A DNA stretch of 64,000 bases from assembly GCF_010548375.1 (NCBI RefSeq), contig NZ_JAAGLY010000020.1:62001-126000 (forward strand). The letters run 5' to 3'. The notes below the pieces were generated by a model. The model had not been told where the DNA came from and did no database searches. It was given only the letters and a program-made list of their open reading frames with translations. Shown here in pieces: positions 1-8,906 of this stretch. The stretch is from Streptomyces sp. SID13726 (lineage in GTDB: Bacteria; Actinomycetota; Actinomycetes; Streptomycetales; Streptomycetaceae). Each line of letters begins with the position of its first letter. Position 1 is the stretch's first letter. A program made the position numbers and the translations under genes.

Positions 1-39
1 GACATTCGGCAGACCGACGATTCCGATCGTGAGCGACAC
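1..39 (-). CDS. ychF: YchF/OLA1 redox-regulated ATPase, N-terminal fragment
   Basis: Read on the minus strand, the first 39 bases give a GTG start and then MSLTIGIVGLPNV. This matches the well-known start of the YchF/OLA1 P-loop ATPase, whose next residues are GKSTLFN. Only 13 codons are visible and the rest lies outside the window. A GGAAG ribosome-binding sequence sits about 7 bases before the GTG. YchF is a ribosome- and redox-associated ATPase of the OBG-like family. The call rests on a short but distinctive string. Confidence 0.75.
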   Translation of the reverse strand, partial: MSLTIGIVGLPNV

Positions 40-236
40 GTTGCGACTTCCCGTAGTGAGAGGGCCAGGGGGCCGGGACCCGTACTGGGCGGACCAGGGG
101 CCGGCGGGCCGGCCGATCCCCCAGTTTACGGGCTGTCCGGCCCCGCTCCGGCTGACCTCTCGAACGCATGGCCAAGGTCTTTCCTACGGCGTGTCTGAAG
201 GCCGATTCCGCACATAAGCAGACCTAAGTTGGACCA

Positions 237-755
237 GTGGAGCAACACAGGACCCGTCCCCCGCACAACGGAACACGACGCCCGGCCCCGGGAGCACCGC
301 TGCCCGCGCAGGCGCGCGGCGGGCGCCGGCCCCCGCTGTCCCGGCGCCCGGCACCGCCCGTGGTCCGGCAGCTGCGGAGACTGCCCAACCCCCGCCTGAC
401 CGGGCTCGGCGGGGGGCTGTTCTGCACCGTGCTGATGCTCCTGCTCGGCTGTCTGATCTCGCTGCTGTTCGGTTCGGCGCTGACCGCGTACGGCGTGCTG
501 TATCTGCCGGTGTGCGTGCTGACGGCGGTCTGGATCCGCAAGGCGGACCTGCTGACCGCCCCCATCGTGGTCCCGATCGCCTTCGCCGTGGGCCTCCTCG
601 CGGTGGCCGACACCAGCAAGGGCGCCTCGGGCCATCTGATGGGGCTGTTCACCGCCCTCGCCACCCAGGCGGGCTGGCTCTACGCCGGCACGCTGACCGC
701 CGGTGTCATCACGCTGGTCCGCAGAATCCGCCTGGTGCGCGAGCGCTCGCGCTGA
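237..755 (+). CDS. DUF6542-type integral membrane protein
   Basis: This 172-residue protein has a basic, proline- and arginine-rich N-terminal tail of about 55 residues. Four hydrophobic segments follow, at roughly 60-78, 80-100, 108-126 and 142-162. The C-terminus is short and positively charged (RRIRLVRERSR). Streptomyces proteins of this layout carry the DUF6542 domain and have no known function. It is divergent from ychF, with about 200 bases between them. The GTG start at 237 is taken because the downstream frame stays open without a better ATG. Confidence 0.6.
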   Translation: MEQHRTRPPHNGTRRPAPGAPLPAQARGGRRPPLSRRPAPPVVRQLRRLPNPRLTGLGGGLFCTVLMLLLGCLISLLFGSALTAYGVLYLPVCVLTAVWIRKADLLTAPIVVPIAFAVGLLAVADTSKGASGHLMGLFTALATQAGWLYAGTLTAGVITLVRRIRLVRERSR

Positions 756-770
756 CCCGGACGGGCCGGC

Positions 771-1514
771 CTACTCCTTCGCCGCCCGCATCGCCGCCCC
801 CACGATCCCCGCGTTGTTCTGGAGCTCGGCCGGGACGATCTCGGCCTTGATGCCCTCGATGTGGGGCAGGAACTTCGCGGACTTGCGGCTGACGCCGCCG
901 CCGATGATGAACAGCTCGGGCGAGAAGAGCATCTCGACGTGGGCGAGGTACTTCTGGACGCGGTGGGCCCAGTGCTCCCAGGTGAGCTCCTCGTCCTCCC
1001 TGGCCTTGCTGGAGGCCTTCTTCTCGGCGTCGTGGCCGTGCAGCTCCAGGTGGCCCAGCTCGGTGTTGGGGACCAGGACGCCGTCGACGAAGAGCGCGCT
1101 GCCGATGCCGGTGCCGAAGGTGAGCAGGATGACGGTGCCCTTGCGGTCCTTGCCCGCGCCGAAGTTCATCTCGGCGACGCCCGCCGCGTCCGCGTCGTTG
1201 ACCACGGTCACCGGGAGGCCGCCGAGCCGCTCGCTGAACAACGCGCGCGCGTCGGTGTCGATCCAGCTCTTGTCGACGTTGGCCGCCGTACGAATGTGTG
1301 AGCCGCCGGTGACCACGCCCGGGAAGGTGAGCCCGACCGGGCCCGTCCACCCGAAGTGGTCCACGACCTGCTTCACCCCGTCGGCCACGCCGTCGGGCGT
1401 GGCCGGGTGCGGGGTGAGCACTTTGTGGCGCTCCAGGGCCAGGTCGCCCTTGTCCAGGTCCACCGGGGCGCCCTTGATCCCGGATCCGCCGATGTCCAAG
1501 CCGAAGATCTGCAT
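771..1514 (-). CDS. ppgK: Polyphosphate glucokinase (ROK family)
   Basis: This 247-residue protein begins MQIFGLDIGGSGIKGAPVDL, the phosphate-1 motif of ROK-family kinases. It also has LLTFGTGIGSALF (phosphate-2) and a FIIGGGVSRK segment near the C-terminus. PpgK phosphorylates glucose to glucose-6-phosphate using inorganic polyphosphate, and usually ATP as well. The length is normal for the family (about 245-265). It is cytoplasmic. It lies just downstream of ispH on the same strand, with 29 bases between them. The call is secure from the N-terminal signature and overall similarity. Confidence 0.92.
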   Translation of the reverse strand: MQIFGLDIGGSGIKGAPVDLDKGDLALERHKVLTPHPATPDGVADGVKQVVDHFGWTGPVGLTFPGVVTGGSHIRTAANVDKSWIDTDARALFSERLGGLPVTVVNDADAAGVAEMNFGAGKDRKGTVILLTFGTGIGSALFVDGVLVPNTELGHLELHGHDAEKKASSKAREDEELTWEHWAHRVQKYLAHVEMLFSPELFIIGGGVSRKSAKFLPHIEGIKAEIVPAELQNNAGIVGAAMRAAKE

Positions 1515-1543
1515 GGCCCTACGTTACGACGGACGACTGACAG

Positions 1544-2572
1544 TCACTCCCCGGAGGTCCCCGAAACCGGGTCTGACCCCGTACGCTCCGCGACCAGCGC
1601 CGCGGCCTCCTCGCGCAGATCCCGGCGCAGCTCCTTCGGCAGCGAGAAGGTGATGGACTCCTCGGCCGCCTTCACCAGCTCGACGTCGCCGTAGCCGCGC
1701 TGCGACAGCCACTCCAGGACCTCCTCGACGAGCACCTCCGGGACGGACGCGCCCGACGTCACGCCGACCGTGGTGACGCCCTCCAGCCAGGCCTCGTCGA
1801 TCTCGCTGGCGAAGTCCACGAGGTAGGCCTCGCGGGACCCCGCGAGCTTGGCGACCTCGACGAGCCGCACGGAGTTGGAGGAGTTGCGGGAGCCGACCAC
1901 GATGACCAGCTCGGCCTCGGCGCCCATCTGCTTCACCGCGAGCTGGCGGTTCTGCGTGGCGTAGCAGATGTCGTCGCTGGGCGGGGAGATGAGCTGCGGG
2001 AACTTCTCCTTGAGGGCGTCGACGGTCTCCATGGTCTCGTCGACGGAGAGCGTGGTCTGGGAGAGCCAGACAATCTTCGACTCGTCGCGGACCTCGACCT
2101 TGGCGACGTCCTCGGGGCCGTCGACGATCGTGATGTGGTCGGGGGCCTCGCCGGAGGTGCCGATGACCTCTTCGTGCCCCTCGTGACCGATCAGGAGGAT
2201 GTCGTAGTCCTCCTTGGCGAAGCGGACGGCTTCCTTGTGGACCTTGGTGACCAGCGGGCAGGTCGCGTCGATGGTGGCGAGCCGCCCGCGCGCGGCCTCC
2301 TCGTGGACGACGGGTGCGACGCCGTGCGCGGAGAACATCACGATGTTCCCCTCGGGGACCTCCTCCGTCCGCTCGACGAAGATGGCGCCCTTCCTCTCCA
2401 GGGTCTGCACGACGTACTTGTTGTGGACGATCTCGTGCCGGACGTACACCGGAGCGCCGTACTGCTCCAGGGCTTTCTCGACGGCGATCACGGCGCGGTC
2501 CACGCCCGCGCAGTAGCCCCGGGGGGCGGCGAGCAGGACACGGCGGCCAGGCGAAGCAGTCATACGTCCCAT
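1544..2572 (-). CDS. ispH: 4-hydroxy-3-methylbut-2-enyl diphosphate reductase
   Basis: IspH (LytB) is the last enzyme of the non-mevalonate isoprenoid pathway. It makes IPP and DMAPP from HMBPP using a 4Fe-4S cluster. The conserved cluster cysteines and substrate residues are visible as LAAPRGYCAGVDRAV, FSAHGVAP, TCPLVTKVH and VGSRNSSNSVRL. The protein is 342 residues from GTG/ATG 2572; an alternative ATG at 2563 would give MTASPGRR. The family usually runs 310-340 residues. The gene is divergent from the permease at 2680, and ppgK follows on the same strand. Confidence 0.95.
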   Translation of the reverse strand: MGRMTASPGRRVLLAAPRGYCAGVDRAVIAVEKALEQYGAPVYVRHEIVHNKYVVQTLERKGAIFVERTEEVPEGNIVMFSAHGVAPVVHEEAARGRLATIDATCPLVTKVHKEAVRFAKEDYDILLIGHEGHEEVIGTSGEAPDHITIVDGPEDVAKVEVRDESKIVWLSQTTLSVDETMETVDALKEKFPQLISPPSDDICYATQNRQLAVKQMGAEAELVIVVGSRNSSNSVRLVEVAKLAGSREAYLVDFASEIDEAWLEGVTTVGVTSGASVPEVLVEEVLEWLSQRGYGDVELVKAAEESITFSLPKELRRDLREEAAALVAERTGSDPVSGTSGE

Positions 2573-2679
2573 CGTAAGGCCGCGTTCGGCCGGTCAAAGA
2601 TCGCGTGCCCGTGACCTTCCTGGGGAGACTGACCTGGAGATGTGAGGGGCGGGGCGGACGAGGCACTGGCGGAGGCACG

Positions 2680-4053
2680 ATGTCCGGAACCGGCACGGCG
2701 GACCGTACGACCGAGGAGGAGAGCGGCGACCTGCGGCGCAGTCTCGGCTTCCGGGACCTCGTCGTCTACGGGCTGCTGTTCATCGCGCCCATGGCGCCCG
2801 TCGGCGTCTACGGCACCCTGGACGCCAAGTCGCACGGGGCGGTGGCGCTCGTCTACGTGGTCGCCACCGTCGCGATGGCGTTCACGGCGTTCAGTTACGC
2901 GCAGATGGTGCGAGTCGTCCCCCTGGCGGGGTCTGTGTTCGCCTACGCGCGCGCGGGGCTCGGCAAGGAGGCCGGGTTCGTCGCGGGCTGGATGGCGATG
3001 CTGGACTATCTGCTGATCCCGGCGGTGGCGTACCTCTTCTCGGGCATCGCGATGAACTCCCTGGTCCCGGAGGTCTCGCGCTGGGTGTGGACGGCGCTCG
3101 CGGTGCTCGTCACGACCCTGCTGAACCTGTGGGGCGTCCGCGCGGCGGCCCGGGTGGGCTTCCTGGTGCTGGCGATGGAGATCGTGGTCCTGCTGGTCTT
3201 CGTGGTGTCCGCGATCGTCGTCCTCGCGCGCGACGGCGCCGAACGCGGCTGGCTGTCGCCGCTGTCGGGGGACGGCACCCAGGGCGCGTTCGCGCTGTCG
3301 GCGGTGCTCGGCGCGGTGTCGGTCGCCGTGCTGTCGTATCTGGGCTTCGACGCGATCGCCTCCTTCGCGGAGGAGGTCACCGGCGGTTCGGAGAAGGTCG
3401 CGCGCGCGGTGCTGTTCTGTCTGGCCCTGGCGGGTGTGCTGTTCGTGGCGCAGACCTATCTGGTGGCCCTCCTGGACCCGACGACCTCGGCCGAGTTCGC
3501 GGCGGACCCGGGCAAGCAGGGTTCCGCGTTCTACGACGCCGTCGACTCCGCGGTCGGCACCTGGCTGCACGACCTGGTCGCCGTCAGCAAGGCGATCGGC
3601 GCGGCCTTCGCGGCGCTGGCCGGGCAGGCGGCGGCCGGGCGGCTGCTGTTCGCGATGGGCCGCGAACGGCGGCTGCCGCGCGCGCTGTCGAGGACCGACT
3701 CGGGTGTGCCCCGGGTGGCATTGCTGTGCGCGGCCGTCATCACCCTGGTCGCGGCGGTGTGGGCGGCGAGCCGGGACGACGGCATGGACCACCTGGTCTC
3801 CGTGGTCGACATCGGCGCGCTGACGGCCTTCACGCTGCTGCACGCGAGCGTGGTGGGCTGGTTCGCGGTACGGCGGCGGGGCGGGCCGGTGATCTGGTGG
3901 CGGCACGTGCTGCTGCCGGTGGCCGGGGCGGCGATCACGGTCGCGGTGATCGTGGAGGCGTCCGGGGCGGCGCAGGTGGTGGGCGCGGTGTGGCTGGTCG
4001 TGGGGCTGGCGGTCCTGGTGGGACAGCGCAGGAGGCCGGAAGTCCCCTCGTAG
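2680..4053 (+). CDS. APC-superfamily amino acid/polyamine permease
   Basis: This protein of about 457 residues has the 12-helix pattern of APC transporters. Its start is LGFRDLVVYGLLFIAPMAP, close to PuuP-like permeases, and a conserved VLSYLGFDAIASFAEEV segment lies in helix 6. The open frame extends upstream to 2605. ATG 2680 is preferred because a GGAGG lies 4 bases before it and the hydrophilic N-tail is then normal. The substrate is probably an amino acid or a polyamine and cannot be fixed from sequence. It is divergent from ispH. Confidence 0.85.
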   Translation: MSGTGTADRTTEEESGDLRRSLGFRDLVVYGLLFIAPMAPVGVYGTLDAKSHGAVALVYVVATVAMAFTAFSYAQMVRVVPLAGSVFAYARAGLGKEAGFVAGWMAMLDYLLIPAVAYLFSGIAMNSLVPEVSRWVWTALAVLVTTLLNLWGVRAAARVGFLVLAMEIVVLLVFVVSAIVVLARDGAERGWLSPLSGDGTQGAFALSAVLGAVSVAVLSYLGFDAIASFAEEVTGGSEKVARAVLFCLALAGVLFVAQTYLVALLDPTTSAEFAADPGKQGSAFYDAVDSAVGTWLHDLVAVSKAIGAAFAALAGQAAAGRLLFAMGRERRLPRALSRTDSGVPRVALLCAAVITLVAAVWAASRDDGMDHLVSVVDIGALTAFTLLHASVVGWFAVRRRGGPVIWWRHVLLPVAGAAITVAVIVEASGAAQVVGAVWLVVGLAVLVGQRRRPEVPS

Positions 4054-4102
4054 TCACGGCCGGTGACGGTGCGTTGTCGTACCCGGACGTTACGCTCGCG
4101 GC

Positions 4103-5311
4103 ATGGCTGTGAACTCGACTCCGGAAGCGCCCTTGCCCGTCGGCGAGGTGTCGCGGCTCATCGGCGGCTGGATCGACCGCCTCGGCGCCGTGTGGGTCGA
4201 GGGGCAGATCACCCAGCTCTCCCGGCGTCCGGGCGCGGGGGTGGTGTTCCTGACGCTGCGCGATCCGTCGTACGACATCTCGGTGAGCGTGACCTGCTTC
4301 CGCCAGGTCTTCGACGACGTGGCCGACGTGGTGAGCGAGGGCGCGCGGGTCGTCGTACTGGCGAAGCCGGAGTGGTACGCGCCGCGGGGGCAGCTCTCGC
4401 TGCGGGCCACCGAGATAAGGCCGGTCGGGGTCGGTGAGCTGCTGGCGCGGCTGGAGCAGCTGAAGAAGTCGCTGGCCGCCGAGGGGCTGTTCGCGGCGGA
4501 GCGCAAGAAGCCGCTGCCGTTCCTGCCGCAGCTGATCGGGCTGGTGTGCGGGCGGGCCTCGGCGGCCGAGCGGGACGTCCTGGAGAACGCCCGGCATCGC
4601 TGGCCTGCCGTCCGCTTCGAGGTGCGCAACGTGCCGGTGCAGGGGGTGCACGCGGTTCCGCAGGTCGTGCAGGCGGTCAAGGAGCTGGACGCGCTGGACG
4701 GCGTGGACGTGATCATCGTGGCGCGCGGGGGTGGCAGCGTGGAGGATCTGCTGCCGTTCTCCGACGAGCAGGTGGTGCGGGCGGTGGCGTCCTGTCGTAC
4801 GCCGGTGGTGTCGGCGATCGGGCACGAGCCGGACACCCCGCTGCTCGACTACGTCGCCGACCTGCGGGCCTCCACACCGACGGACGCCGCGAAGAAGGTC
4901 GTACCGGATGTCGGGGAGGAGTACGACCGGGTGCGGGCGCTGCGGGACCGAGCGCGGCGGTGTGTGGAGTCGTTCCTCCAGCGGGAGGAGCGGGGGCTCG
5001 CGCACGCGCTCGCGAGGCCGTCGATAGAGGACCCGCACCGGATGATCGACGAACGCGCCGACCATGTGGCCTCGCTGGCCGACCGGGGCCGTCGCACCCT
5101 GGGTCATCTGCTCGACCGCGCCGACTCCGAGCTGACGCACACGCACGCGCGCGTGGTGGCCCTCTCCCCCGCCGCGACCCTCCAGCGCGGGTACGCCGTC
5201 CTCCAGAAGGCGGACGGGCATGTGGTGCGGACGCCGGACGAGGTGGCGGCGGCGGAGACGTTGCGGGCGCGGGTGGCCGACGGGGAGTTCACGGTGGCCC
5301 GGGTGGAGTGA
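4103..5311 (+). CDS. xseA: Exodeoxyribonuclease VII large subunit
   Basis: This 402-residue protein has an N-terminal OB-fold (PLPVGEVSRLIGGWI, VWVEGQITQL) and the catalytic XseA domain with IGLVCGRASAAERDVLENA, VIIVARGGGSVEDLLPFSDE and VSAIGHEPDTPLLDYVADLR. With XseB it forms exonuclease VII, which cuts single-stranded DNA from both ends. The next gene, xseB, starts 121 bases downstream on the same strand, so the two are probably co-transcribed. Length is normal for actinobacterial XseA. Confidence 0.95.
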   Translation: MAVNSTPEAPLPVGEVSRLIGGWIDRLGAVWVEGQITQLSRRPGAGVVFLTLRDPSYDISVSVTCFRQVFDDVADVVSEGARVVVLAKPEWYAPRGQLSLRATEIRPVGVGELLARLEQLKKSLAAEGLFAAERKKPLPFLPQLIGLVCGRASAAERDVLENARHRWPAVRFEVRNVPVQGVHAVPQVVQAVKELDALDGVDVIIVARGGGSVEDLLPFSDEQVVRAVASCRTPVVSAIGHEPDTPLLDYVADLRASTPTDAAKKVVPDVGEEYDRVRALRDRARRCVESFLQREERGLAHALARPSIEDPHRMIDERADHVASLADRGRRTLGHLLDRADSELTHTHARVVALSPAATLQRGYAVLQKADGHVVRTPDEVAAAETLRARVADGEFTVARVE

Positions 5312-5432
5312 GGGCACCCGAGGCCGGCGAAGGGCCCGGCGGGCCGGAGCGGCAGGAGGCGGCCGGAGAGCCGTCGGCCGGGCCGCCCCGCGGCAGCACA
5401 GCAGTGGTCGAGTCGATGCATAGGGTGGGCGG

Positions 5433-5693
5433 ATGAGCAGCAAGGTGGCGGAAGAGGCGCTCGGGTACGAGCAGGCGCGGGACGAGCTGATCGAGGTCGT
5501 ACGGCGGCTGGAGGCGGGCGGTACGACGCTGGAGGAGTCCCTCGCGCTGTGGGAGCGCGGTGAGGAGCTGGCGAAGGTGTGCCGGCGCTGGCTGGACGGC
5601 GCGCGGGCCCGGCTGGACGCGGCGCTGGCCGAGGAGGACGAGGCCGGGGGCGAGAGCGGGACCGGGGGCGATTCCGAGGGCGGCTCCGAGTAA
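5433..5693 (+). CDS. xseB: Exodeoxyribonuclease VII small subunit
   Basis: This 86-residue acidic protein contains LGYEQARDELIEVVRRLEAG and TLEESLALWERGEEL, the helical XseB fold. Several XseB chains wrap the XseA subunit. The tail after residue 68 is a low-complexity E/G/S segment typical of Streptomyces XseB. It follows xseA, and a terminator-like inverted repeat begins at its stop codon. Confidence 0.93.
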   Translation: MSSKVAEEALGYEQARDELIEVVRRLEAGGTTLEESLALWERGEELAKVCRRWLDGARARLDAALAEEDEAGGESGTGGDSEGGSE

Positions 5694-5737
5694 AAAGCCT
5701 GGGTGACTGTGAAGCGGATCACCACGCCCCGCTTTTT
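5692..5737 (+). terminator. Probable rho-independent terminator after xseB
   Basis: AAAAAGC at 5692-5698 pairs with GCTTTTT at 5731-5737, with an inner GGTGA/TCACC arm. The right arm ends in five T, as expected for termination of xseAB on the plus strand. Confidence 0.55.
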
Positions 5738-5830
5738 GTTGAACATTGAACTTAGCTCGCGTACCGTCGGAGACGCCAACCGGTCCACGGTCCGTTTCCG
5801 GGACCAACGTACCTCCTCAGAAGGTTCTCC

Positions 5831-6421
5831 ATGTCTCTCGTTCTTGACCCCGCCGCCCAGGACCTGCTGTTCCGCGAGGCCCGCACCGCGAACACCTTCA
5901 CCGACGAGCCGGTGACCGACGAGCAGATCCAGGCCATCTACGACCTGGTCAAGTACGGTCCGACCGCCTTCAACCAGAGCCCGCTGCGCATCACCCTGGT
6001 CCGCTCCGCCGAGGCCCGTGAGCGCCTGGTCCAGCACATGGCCGAGGGCAACCAGCCGAAGACCGCCACCGCCCCGCTGGTCGCGATCCTCTCCGCGGAC
6101 AACGAGTTCCACGAGGAGCTGCCCGAGCTCTTCCCGCACTTCCCGCAGGCCAAGGACCTCTTCTTCGCCGAGCGCCCCGCCCGCGAGGGTGCCGCCGGGC
6201 TGAACGCCGCCCTTCAGGCCGCGTACTTCATCATCGGCGTCCGTGCCGCCGGCCTCGCCGCCGGCCCGATGACCGGTCTCGACTTCGCCGGCGTCCAGAA
6301 GGAGTTCCTGGACGGCGACCACACCCCGCTGATGGTCGTCAACATCGGCAAGCCCGGCGACGACGCCTGGTTCCCGCGCTCCCCGCGCCTGGAGTACGAC
6401 GACGTCGTCACCACCGTGTGA
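5831..6421 (+). CDS. Malonic semialdehyde reductase-type nitroreductase (RutE/HadB-like)
   Basis: This 196-residue FMN-dependent nitroreductase-fold protein contains FREARTANTFTDEPVTDEQI, YGPTAFNQSPLRITLVRS and AAGLAAGPMTGLDFAGVQKEF. These match the RutE/malonic semialdehyde reductase subgroup, which reduces malonic semialdehyde to 3-hydroxypropionate with NAD(P)H. The upstream region carries TTGAACATTGAACTT (5740-5754), possibly part of a promoter or operator. It is convergent with the DUF4245 gene across a strong hairpin. Confidence 0.85.
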   Translation: MSLVLDPAAQDLLFREARTANTFTDEPVTDEQIQAIYDLVKYGPTAFNQSPLRITLVRSAEARERLVQHMAEGNQPKTATAPLVAILSADNEFHEELPELFPHFPQAKDLFFAERPAREGAAGLNAALQAAYFIIGVRAAGLAAGPMTGLDFAGVQKEFLDGDHTPLMVVNIGKPGDDAWFPRSPRLEYDDVVTTV

Positions 6422-6435
6422 GACATCCGACAGAC

Positions 6436-6478
6436 ATGACGAAGGGCCCCGCTGCCGAGCAGCGGGGCCCTTCGTCAT
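6436..6478. terminator. Bidirectional terminator between convergent genes
   Basis: There is a perfect 20-bp stem (6436-6455 with 6459-6478) around the 3-base loop CGA. It lies between the stop of the nitroreductase gene and the stop of the DUF4245 gene, which face each other. Its symmetry would serve both strands. Confidence 0.85.
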
Positions 6479-6482
6479 GTCC

Positions 6483-7004
6483 TCACGCCGTCTTGAGCGC
6501 CTTCGCCATCTCGGTCAGCTGGGCCGGCGAACCCGTGCCCGCGACCACCGTCGTCGCACCGTCGCCCTGGTGCACGAGGGCGTCGTAACGGCCGCCCGTG
6601 TACCGCGTCCAGGTCCGGCCCGCGATCTCCTCGGTCTGCTTCGTCGCCTCGGCGCCCTGGCTGGCCTCGTCGATGAACGTCGACGCCTTCTGAGTCGACT
6701 GCTCGATCTGGACGTACTCCCCACCGGGGGCCTGGAAGCCCAGGTGCCAGGCGTCGAACTCGTCGCCCTGGAAGCGCACCGAGGTCGCCTTCCAGCCGGC
6801 GGACAGGCCTTCGGGCGCGGCCACCGGGTACGAGGCCGCCCGGCGGGCCGTGAGCAGCTCGACGCGGTAGTCGACCTTCTGGACGTCCGGAGCGGAGTCG
6901 TCGTGCGGGATGAAGACGTAGATGACCGCCGCCGCGATACCGATGAGGCCCAGGGAGAGAATCATGTCCCGGACCGTCTTCTGCTTGCCGTTCGAACCTG
7001 CCAC
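6483..7004 (-). CDS. DUF4245 membrane-anchored protein
   Basis: This 173-residue protein has a single N-terminal membrane helix (MILSLGLIGIAAAVIYVFIP, residues 14-33) and a soluble domain. That domain contains the family features YPVAAPEGLSAGWKATSVRF and GRTWTRYTGGRYDALVHQG. Together they match the actinobacterial DUF4245 family of unknown function. The soluble part should be extracytoplasmic. The gene is divergent from glpX with 126 bases between starts. Confidence 0.85.
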   Translation of the reverse strand: MAGSNGKQKTVRDMILSLGLIGIAAAVIYVFIPHDDSAPDVQKVDYRVELLTARRAASYPVAAPEGLSAGWKATSVRFQGDEFDAWHLGFQAPGGEYVQIEQSTQKASTFIDEASQGAEATKQTEEIAGRTWTRYTGGRYDALVHQGDGATTVVAGTGSPAQLTEMAKALKTA

Positions 7005-7130
7005 GTCCCTATCGTCGCAGGTGCCCTGGTCCGCTCATCCGTGGGGCCCCCTGCTCATTTTGTCTGCCCGGCGATAGAGTCGGGCGAACACCCTCATCCG
7101 GCCGTCGTCGTATCAGAAAGGTGCGCTCCG

Positions 7131-8165
7131 ATGACCGAGCATCATCATCTGCCCTCCGAACTCGAAGTCCCCTCCGAGGCTCCCGACCGCAACCTCGCCC
7201 TGGAACTCGTCCGGGTGACCGAAGCCGCCGCCATGGCCGCGGGCCGCTGGGTCGGGCGCGGCGAAAAGAACGGCGCCGACGGTGCCGCGGTGCGCGCCAT
7301 GCGGACCCTCGTCTCCACCGTGTCGATGAACGGCGTGGTCGTCATCGGCGAGGGCGAGAAGGACGAGGCCCCGATGCTCTTCAACGGGGAGCGCGTGGGC
7401 GACGGGACCGGGCCCGAGTGCGACATCGCCGTCGACCCGATCGACGGCACCACGCTGACGGCCAAGGGCATGCCGAACGCGATCGCCGTGCTGGCCGCGG
7501 CGGACCGGGGGTCGATGTTCGACCCGTCCGCCGTGTTCTACATGGACAAGCTGGTCACCGGCCCCGAGGCGGCGGACTTCGTCGACATCGACGCGCCGGT
7601 GTCGGTGAACATCCGGCGGGTCGCCAAGGCGAAGCGGGTCACCCCGGAGGACGTGACCGTGGTCATCCTCGACCGGCCGCGGCACGAGGGGATCATCAAG
7701 GAGATCCGGGAGGCGGGGGCGCGGATCAAGCTGATCTCCGACGGCGATGTCGCGGGGTCGATCTACGCGCTGCGCGAGGGCACCGGCGTCGACCTGCTGC
7801 TGGGGATCGGCGGAACCCCGGAGGGCATCATCTCCGCCTGTGCCGTGAAGTGCCTCGGGGGGACCATCCAGGGCAAGCTGTGGCCCAAGGACGACGAGGA
7901 GCGGGCCCGGGCGATGGACGCCGGGCACGATCTGGACCGGGTGCTCACGACCGACGACCTGGTGTCCGGGGAGAACGTGTTCTTCGTCGCCACCGGGATC
8001 ACCGACGGTGAGCTGCTGCGGGGTGTGCGGTACCGGTCGGAGACGGCCACGACCGACTCGATCGTGATGCGGTCGAAGTCGGGGACGGTGCGGCGGATCG
8101 ACTCGGAGCACCGGCTGAGCAAGCTGCGGGCGTACAGCGCGGTGGACTTCGATCGCGCCAAGTAG
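7131..8165 (+). CDS. glpX: Class II fructose-1,6-bisphosphatase
   Basis: GlpX hydrolyses fructose-1,6-bisphosphate to fructose-6-phosphate in gluconeogenesis. Of the possible starts, ATG 7131 after AAAGGTG is chosen, giving 344 residues. Visible metal and substrate motifs are VVVIGEGEKDEAPML, DIAVDPIDGTTLTAKGMPNA and LLLGIGGTPEGIISACAVKC. These identify the lithium-sensitive phosphatase fold of the GlpX family. A much longer upstream-extended frame exists but reads through non-coding DNA. Confidence 0.95.
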   Translation: MTEHHHLPSELEVPSEAPDRNLALELVRVTEAAAMAAGRWVGRGEKNGADGAAVRAMRTLVSTVSMNGVVVIGEGEKDEAPMLFNGERVGDGTGPECDIAVDPIDGTTLTAKGMPNAIAVLAAADRGSMFDPSAVFYMDKLVTGPEAADFVDIDAPVSVNIRRVAKAKRVTPEDVTVVILDRPRHEGIIKEIREAGARIKLISDGDVAGSIYALREGTGVDLLLGIGGTPEGIISACAVKCLGGTIQGKLWPKDDEERARAMDAGHDLDRVLTTDDLVSGENVFFVATGITDGELLRGVRYRSETATTDSIVMRSKSGTVRRIDSEHRLSKLRAYSAVDFDRAK

Positions 8166-8315
8166 CGCCTGTGGCGCCCTTTGGCGCCTGCCGGCTCGGG
8201 CGGCTCGGGGCTCAGGCGGGTCGGAGCGTTGGCGGCCGCGGGTGCGTCGTGGCTTGTCGCGCCCACGCGGCGGTAGCCGGACATCGAGACAGCCCCGCGC
8301 CCCTACGGAAACGGG

Positions 8316-8355
8316 CGCCCCGGTGCGGAGGGGGCGCCCTTTCCGCTGTCCTTGC
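8316..8355. terminator. Inverted repeat between glpX and wblI
   Basis: CGGAAACGGGCGCCCC pairs with GGGGCGCCCTTTCCG over 8316-8355 with one bulged base. It lies two bases beyond the stop of the minus-strand WhiB-like gene and downstream of glpX, so it can act for both. The rest of the interval 8166-8357 shows nothing else. Confidence 0.7.
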
Positions 8356-8357
8356 GC

Positions 8358-8732
8358 TCAGCCCGCCTGGGCTATGCGGGCCGCCCTGGCCGCGTTCTTC
8401 AGTTCCATGTCGCGGCGCCTGCGCCGGGCCAGGACCACCCGGCGCTCCGCGGCGGTCAGGCCGCCCCAGACGCCGTAGGGCTCGGGCTGGAGGAGGGCGT
8501 GTTCGCGGCACTCGACCATGACCGGACAGCGGGCGCAGACGCGCTTCGCGGCCTCCTCGCGGGAGAGCCTGGCGGCGGTGGGTTCCTTGGAGGGGGCGAA
8601 GAACAGGCCGGCCTCGTCGCGCCGGCACACCGCCTCGGTGTGCCATGGAGCGTCTTGGTCCCTGTCCCGCACCGGCACCCGCTGGGCCGGAACGGCAGCG
8701 ACCTGCAGGGACGAATGCGGCGGTTGCAGCAC
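8358..8732 (-). CDS. wblI: WhiB-like iron-sulfur transcription factor (WblI by position)
   Basis: This 124-residue Wbl protein has the four cluster cysteines as C36, C66, C69 and C75 (CARCPVMVEC), followed by the signature GVWGGLTAAERRVV and a basic C-terminal segment (LARRRRRDMELKNA) for DNA contact. Wbl proteins bind 4Fe-4S, often sense NO or O2, and act with the principal sigma factor. The GTG start at 8732 has GGAG about 8 bases upstream. Its place between glpX and the fumarase genes matches what I recall for WblI in S. coelicolor; that assignment is by position, not by alignment. Confidence 0.88.
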   Translation of the reverse strand: MLQPPHSSLQVAAVPAQRVPVRDRDQDAPWHTEAVCRRDEAGLFFAPSKEPTAARLSREEAAKRVCARCPVMVECREHALLQPEPYGVWGGLTAAERRVVLARRRRRDMELKNAARAARIAQAG

Positions 8733-8906
8733 GGTCTACTCCTGACGACGGCTTCGCGAGCGAGAGACGATGCAGCAAGCCCTACCCGCTGTGCGCGCGC
8801 CTATGCACTGAGTCCCGAAGCGCTGGATTCCGGGCGGTCCTGTGCGCCGTCGGCGCTCGGCCGGGGGCGGATCCGTCGGTTTCGGACACGCCCGGATTCA
8901 CGACCG

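Noticed and set aside
3935..6478. An 847-codon minus-strand frame across xseA, xseB and the nitroreductase gene
   Set aside because: It runs over three well-identified plus-strand genes and has the shadow composition typical of high-GC DNA.
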